Positions 61,192-64,000 of a stretch of DNA of 64,000 nucleotides are shown here, in pieces. Numbering within the stretch: the first letter of the stretch is position 1; the number at the start of each line of letters is the position of its first letter. The notes beneath the pieces are model-generated. The model had not been told where the DNA came from. It was given only the letters and a program-made list of their open reading frames with translations, and did not search any database. The position numbers and the translations under genes were made by a program. Origin of the DNA: Pseudoflavonifractor intestinihominis (GTDB lineage: Bacteria > Bacillota > Clostridia > Oscillospirales > Oscillospiraceae). The stretch spans positions 62,001-126,000 of the forward strand of contig NZ_JBBMFK010000004.1 in the NCBI RefSeq assembly GCF_040096055.1, in the 5' to 3' direction.

Positions 61192-61580
61192 TCGAATTTG
61201 CCGGACTGATCGTGGGACTGGTCATCGGCTGCTTCCTGCCCTGGCACGTGCCCAGCCAGTACAGCCTCTATGTGGCCACCGGCCTGCTGGCCGCCCTGGA
61301 CTCCGCTCTGGGCGGCATGAACGCCCGCATCAAAAAGACCTTCAACCTGTCCATCTTCCTGTCCGGGTTCTTCGGCAACGCCATCATCGCCGTGTTCCTG
61401 ACCTGGCTGGGGGACAAGCTGGGACTGCCCCTATATCTTGCGGCGGTGGTGGTCTTCGGCACCCGCATGTTCCAAAACTTTGCGGAAATCCGGCGGGAAC
61501 TATTGACCTCACGCCAAAAGAAGGCTAGAATAGAACGAGACATAAATAATGGTCAGACCTCAGAAAATGAGCTGCCATAA
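61188..61580 (+). CDS. sbp: small basic protein Sbp (DUF1290)
   Basis: The 130-residue protein has three to four membrane helices with the LPWHVPSQYSLYVATGLLAALDS and KTFNLSIFLSGFFGNA segments of DUF1290. The C-terminal tail is basic. In Bacillus the gene lies before ftsA-ftsZ; here ftsZ follows after 48 bp without ftsA. Confidence 0.9.
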   Translation: MIEFAGLIVGLVIGCFLPWHVPSQYSLYVATGLLAALDSALGGMNARIKKTFNLSIFLSGFFGNAIIAVFLTWLGDKLGLPLYLAAVVVFGTRMFQNFAEIRRELLTSRQKKARIERDINNGQTSENELP

Positions 61581-61628
61581 TTTTCATAAAAAGAGAGATT
61601 TCACTTCTTTCACATAGGAGGAGCAGTT

Positions 61629-62759
61629 ATGCCTTTTGGATTGGACAGCGGCCCCGATACGGTAGTTACCATTAAGGTCATCGGCGTCGGCGGCGGCGGC
61701 AACAACGTGGTCAACCGGATGGTGAAGTCCGGGATGAAGGGCGTGGATTTTATCGCGGTGAACACGGATAAGCAGGCGCTTACCGTGTCCAGCGCTACCT
61801 ATAAGATTCAGATCGGCGAGAAGCTGACCGGCGGCCAGGGCGCGGGCAGCGACCCCGAGGTGGGCCGCAAGTCCGCCGAGGAGAGCCGCAGCCAGATCTC
61901 CAAGGCCCTGGAGGACGCGGACATGGTCTTCATCACCGCCGGCATGGGCGGCGGCACCGGCACCGGCGCGGCCCCCATCGTGGCGGACATCGCCAAGGAG
62001 ATGGGCATCCTCACCGTGGGCGTGGTCACCAAGCCCTTCAAGTTTGAGGGCCGCCGCCGCATGATGCAGGCGGAAAAGGGCATCGAGGAGCTGCGCACCC
62101 GGGTGGACAGCCTGGTCATCATCCCCAACGAGCGCCTCAAGTACGCCACCGACCAGAAGATCACCTTCGCCAACGCATTCGAGATCGCCGACGATGTGCT
62201 GCGCCAGGCGGTGCAGTCCATCTCCGACCTGATCAGCAACACCGGCTTCATCAACCTGGACTTTGCCGACGTAACCGCGGTCATGCAGAACGCGGGCATG
62301 GCCCACATGGGCGTGGGCCGGGCCGCCGGCAAGAACAAGGCCGAGGAGGCCGCCAAGATGGCCATCTCCAGCCCCCTGCTGGAGACCTCCATCAACGGCG
62401 CCAAGGGCGTGCTGGTCAACGTGACCGGCTCCATGGACATCGGCCTGGAGGAAGTGGAGACCGCCGCCAACCTGGTGCAGGAGGCCGCCCACGAGGAGGC
62501 CAACATCATCTTCGGCGCCGCCTTTGACGACTCCCTGGACGACGAGATCCGGGTCACCGTCATCGCCACCGGCTTCGAGGAGGTGGAGAGCAAGATCTCC
62601 GCCACCCCCTTCTCCAGAGGCGGGGAGCAGAAGGCGCCTGCCGCCGCTGCCGCCGCCGCTCAGGCCCCCAAGACCCTGGAGCCCATGACGGAGGCCGACT
62701 CCAAGATCGAGGACGACCCCTTCAACGACATCTTCAAGATCTTCAACCGGGGAAAATAA
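61629..62759 (+). CDS. ftsZ: cell division GTPase FtsZ
   Basis: The 376-residue tubulin homologue has the GGGGNN loop (21-26), the signature GGGTGTGAA (107-115), and NTDKQAL and the catalytic NLDFADV T7 loop. A short Ala-rich linker leads to the C-terminal peptide DDPFNDIFKIFNRGK, which differs from the usual IPxFLR-type tail. It has a GGAGGAG site. Confidence 0.97.
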   Translation: MPFGLDSGPDTVVTIKVIGVGGGGNNVVNRMVKSGMKGVDFIAVNTDKQALTVSSATYKIQIGEKLTGGQGAGSDPEVGRKSAEESRSQISKALEDADMVFITAGMGGGTGTGAAPIVADIAKEMGILTVGVVTKPFKFEGRRRMMQAEKGIEELRTRVDSLVIIPNERLKYATDQKITFANAFEIADDVLRQAVQSISDLISNTGFINLDFADVTAVMQNAGMAHMGVGRAAGKNKAEEAAKMAISSPLLETSINGAKGVLVNVTGSMDIGLEEVETAANLVQEAAHEEANIIFGAAFDDSLDDEIRVTVIATGFEEVESKISATPFSRGGEQKAPAAAAAAAQAPKTLEPMTEADSKIEDDPFNDIFKIFNRGK

Positions 62760-62772
62760 CACTGTGACGCTG

Positions 62773-62811
62773 CACGCCGGTCTGCTCTCGGGCAGACCGG
62801 CGTGGTTTTTC
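62773..62811 (+). terminator. terminator of the dcw cluster
   Basis: A 13-bp stem CACGCCGGTCTGC/GCAGACCGGCGTG with a short loop is followed by five T. Confidence 0.92.
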
Positions 62812-62843
62812 GCCGGAGGCTGGCATACCTGGGGCTTCCCGGG

Positions 62844-62872
62844 TTGCATTCCAGAAAAAACAGGCTTATAAT
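62844..62872 (+). promoter_or_regulatory. promoter of the corA leader
   Basis: TTGCAT (62844-62849), a 17-base spacer and a perfect TATAAT (62867-62872). A second, weaker pair (TTATCC/TACGAT) may lie near 62964-62992. Confidence 0.8.
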
Positions 62873-62879
62873 AATGTCT

Positions 62880-63449
62880 GCTGAATCAGCGGCAATGCGT
62901 TTGATCGATGCGGTACAGCCGCATAATTCTTTCAAACGGCGCACACCGGAGGTTTGAAAGAATTTATCCATTGCCATAATGTATGTTACGATAGGATCTG
63001 CCGGACAGGCCGCCTCAGGGTTTGGCCGTGGGGCTGCCGGCGGGAGATCCGGCGAATCGCATGGAGAAGGAGTGATATGCGCCGTGAGCAGCGACCCTCT
63101 GAGTCGAACGTGGAAGAAAAACAGGACCAGCACGGCGCATGGAGGCTGAAGGGCGGAGGCGGTCCGCCCCATGTCTGCGGCGCCCATGCCGCTGGCGGAG
63201 CGCGTCACGCACCCATCCAAGGCCCGCGCCATCGCGGGATTTGGATGAGGGTATGACAGGGCGTTTTCCGCGGCGGCCTCAAAAAAGGACGCGCGGACCT
63301 CTCCCGGCAGGTGCGGGAACGGCTGCGGCCGGCGCCTCGACGGCGGCCCTTGTCCCGATCATGTGACGGACAAGGGCGGACTGCCGCATTGCGGGCGCTG
63401 CGGAGACCGAGCCTGCCTGTCCCCGGCGCGTCGGAAAGACGTGATTTGA
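62880..63449 (+). ncRNA. long structured leader RNA ahead of corA
   Basis: About 570 bases separate the promoter from corA. Stems include ATGCGG/CCGCAT (62908-62924), a 13-bp stem 62925-62937 with 62952-62964, GATCT/AGATC around 62994-63048, ATGCGCCGTG/CACGGCGCAT (63077-63086 with 63132-63141), GGGCGGA/TCCGCCC, CATCCAA/TTGGATG and GCCCTTGTCC/GGACAAGGGC (63346-63355 with 63368-63377). It lacks the conserved M-box and Mg2+ sensor sequences that I know and has no T-tract terminator. Confidence 0.6.
63077..63256 (+). CDS. possible 59-residue leader peptide in the corA leader
   Basis: The ATG at 63077 follows an excellent AAGGAGTGAT site. The peptide (MRREQRPSESNVEEKQDQHG, then Gly/Pro/His-rich) does not look like a folded protein. 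The start codon is the first base-paired triplet of a 10-bp stem, so translation and folding would compete. It may be a corL/mgtL-like leader peptide, or chance. Confidence 0.4.
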   Translation: MRREQRPSESNVEEKQDQHGAWRLKGGGGPPHVCGAHAAGGARHAPIQGPRHRGIWMRV

Positions 63450-64000
63450 ATGCTCTCCATCCATAAGACCATTGACAAGAAGATGACCCGGCTGGACGCC
63501 ATCCAGGACGGCTGCTGGATCAACCTGACCTACCCCACCGAGGACGAGCTGAACACCGTGTCCGAGGCGCTGAACGTGGACTCCGGGTTTCTCCGGGCCG
63601 CCCTGGACGAGGAGGAGACCTCCCGTATCGACACGGAGGACGGCCAGACCCTGATTATCATCGACGTACCTGCCGTGGAGAAGGACGACGCGGTGGTCTA
63701 CTCCACCATCCCTCTGGGCATCATCGTGACGGAAAAGCACATCATCACCGTCTGCCTGAAGGAATCCTCCATTGTGAAGGACTTCCAGGACGGTCTGGTG
63801 AAGAACGCAGAGACCCAGAAGCGGACCCGGTTCATCCTCTACATGCTGCTCCAGGTGGCCAAACGCTTCCTGCAATACCTGAAGCAGATCGACAAGATCT
63901 ACAACTACATGGAGCGCCACCTCTACAAGTCCCAGCGGAACAAGGAGCTCATCCAGCTGCTGGACCTGGAGAAGTCCCTGGTCTACTTCAACACCTCCCT
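63450..64000 (+). CDS. corA: CorA family Mg2+ channel (5′ part, runs off the window)
   Basis: The 183 visible codons match the N-terminal cytoplasmic domain of CorA-type channels (MLSIHKTIDKKMTRL, then PTEDELNTVSEALNVD, and IPLGIIVTEKHIITVC), including the long helix that leads to the pore. The GMN motif lies beyond the edge. The ribosome site is weak (GGAAAG 11 or more bases away), which fits control by the leader. Confidence 0.9.
   Translation, partial: MLSIHKTIDKKMTRLDAIQDGCWINLTYPTEDELNTVSEALNVDSGFLRAALDEEETSRIDTEDGQTLIIIDVPAVEKDDAVVYSTIPLGIIVTEKHIITVCLKESSIVKDFQDGLVKNAETQKRTRFILYMLLQVAKRFLQYLKQIDKIYNYMERHLYKSQRNKELIQLLDLEKSLVYFNTS

Noticed and set aside
62880..63449. M-box or T-box in the corA leader
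   Set aside because: I find no conserved M-box core and no T-box sequence; the structure is therefore left as unclassified.

Overview
The window looks like the chromosome of a GC-rich, meso-diaminopimelate-type Clostridium relative, most likely an Oscillospiraceae gut anaerobe of the Flavonifractor/Oscillibacter/Lawsonibacter kind. This is an inference from gene content: an FMN-type enoyl-ACP reductase (FabK), the yqeG–nfo–pepQ–efp block, a MurE with the DNPR motif, a CD1247-type zinc-ribbon protein, a flavin-based extracellular reductase and CTn-like mobile DNA. No rRNA is present to fix the species.

Layout. (1) 1–6945, minus strand: a complete type II fatty-acid initiation operon, acpP-accB-accC-accD-accA-fabH-fabK-fabD-fabG, mostly joined by ATGA/GTGA overlaps, driven by a near-consensus promoter followed by a 36-bp AT palindrome. 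(2) 6974–12743, plus strand apart from one small gene: thiamine pyrophosphokinase, a DUF134 regulator with a NifX-like protein under paired operators, a MATE exporter, and a sigma factor with an RsgI-like anti-sigma factor carrying three PepSY repeats. (3) 12812–19731: a flavin-dependent extracellular reductase behind a MerR-type promoter, a frameshifted MerR gene, a PiT transporter, a DUF2798 protein behind a leader terminator, and an 8-oxoguanine-deaminase-like amidohydrolase. (4) 19827–24648: YqeG, endonuclease IV-like, Xaa-Pro peptidase, EF-P (its 3′ end duplicated 221 bp downstream) and a CD1247-type protein.

(5) 24658–29437: a scrambled relic of a conjugative element (serine recombinase, TnpW, VirD4, PcfB, DUF5348 and DUF6017 parts plus the 5′ end of a group II intron). 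It sits between the two arms of what looks like one transcription terminator and is bounded by matching inverted ends.

(6) 29494–48019: a NodB-type deacetylase lipoprotein, a Na/Pi cotransporter, a five-tRNA operon (Val-Asp-Phe-Gly-Cys), a TrmH methyltransferase, a uracil permease with a pyrBI-like leader-peptide attenuator, diaminopimelate decarboxylase, a thymidylate/folate cluster (thyA–DUF523–folA–NUDIX), FUSC and MFS membrane proteins, and a cell-surface O-acylation operon (MBOAT, AlgX/J-like, AT3).

(7) 48310–62811, plus strand: the division and cell-wall (dcw) cluster mraZ-rsmH-ftsL-pbp-murE-mraY-ftsW-murG-murA-ftsQ-DUF881-sbp-ftsZ. murF, murD, murC and ftsA are missing from their usual places. 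(8) 62844–64000: a strong promoter, an unusually long (about 570 nt) hairpin-rich leader with a small RBS-equipped ORF, and the start of a CorA-type Mg2+ channel. The best candidates for undescribed biology are this corA leader, the uracil permease attenuator, the fab operator palindrome and the efp-end repeat element.
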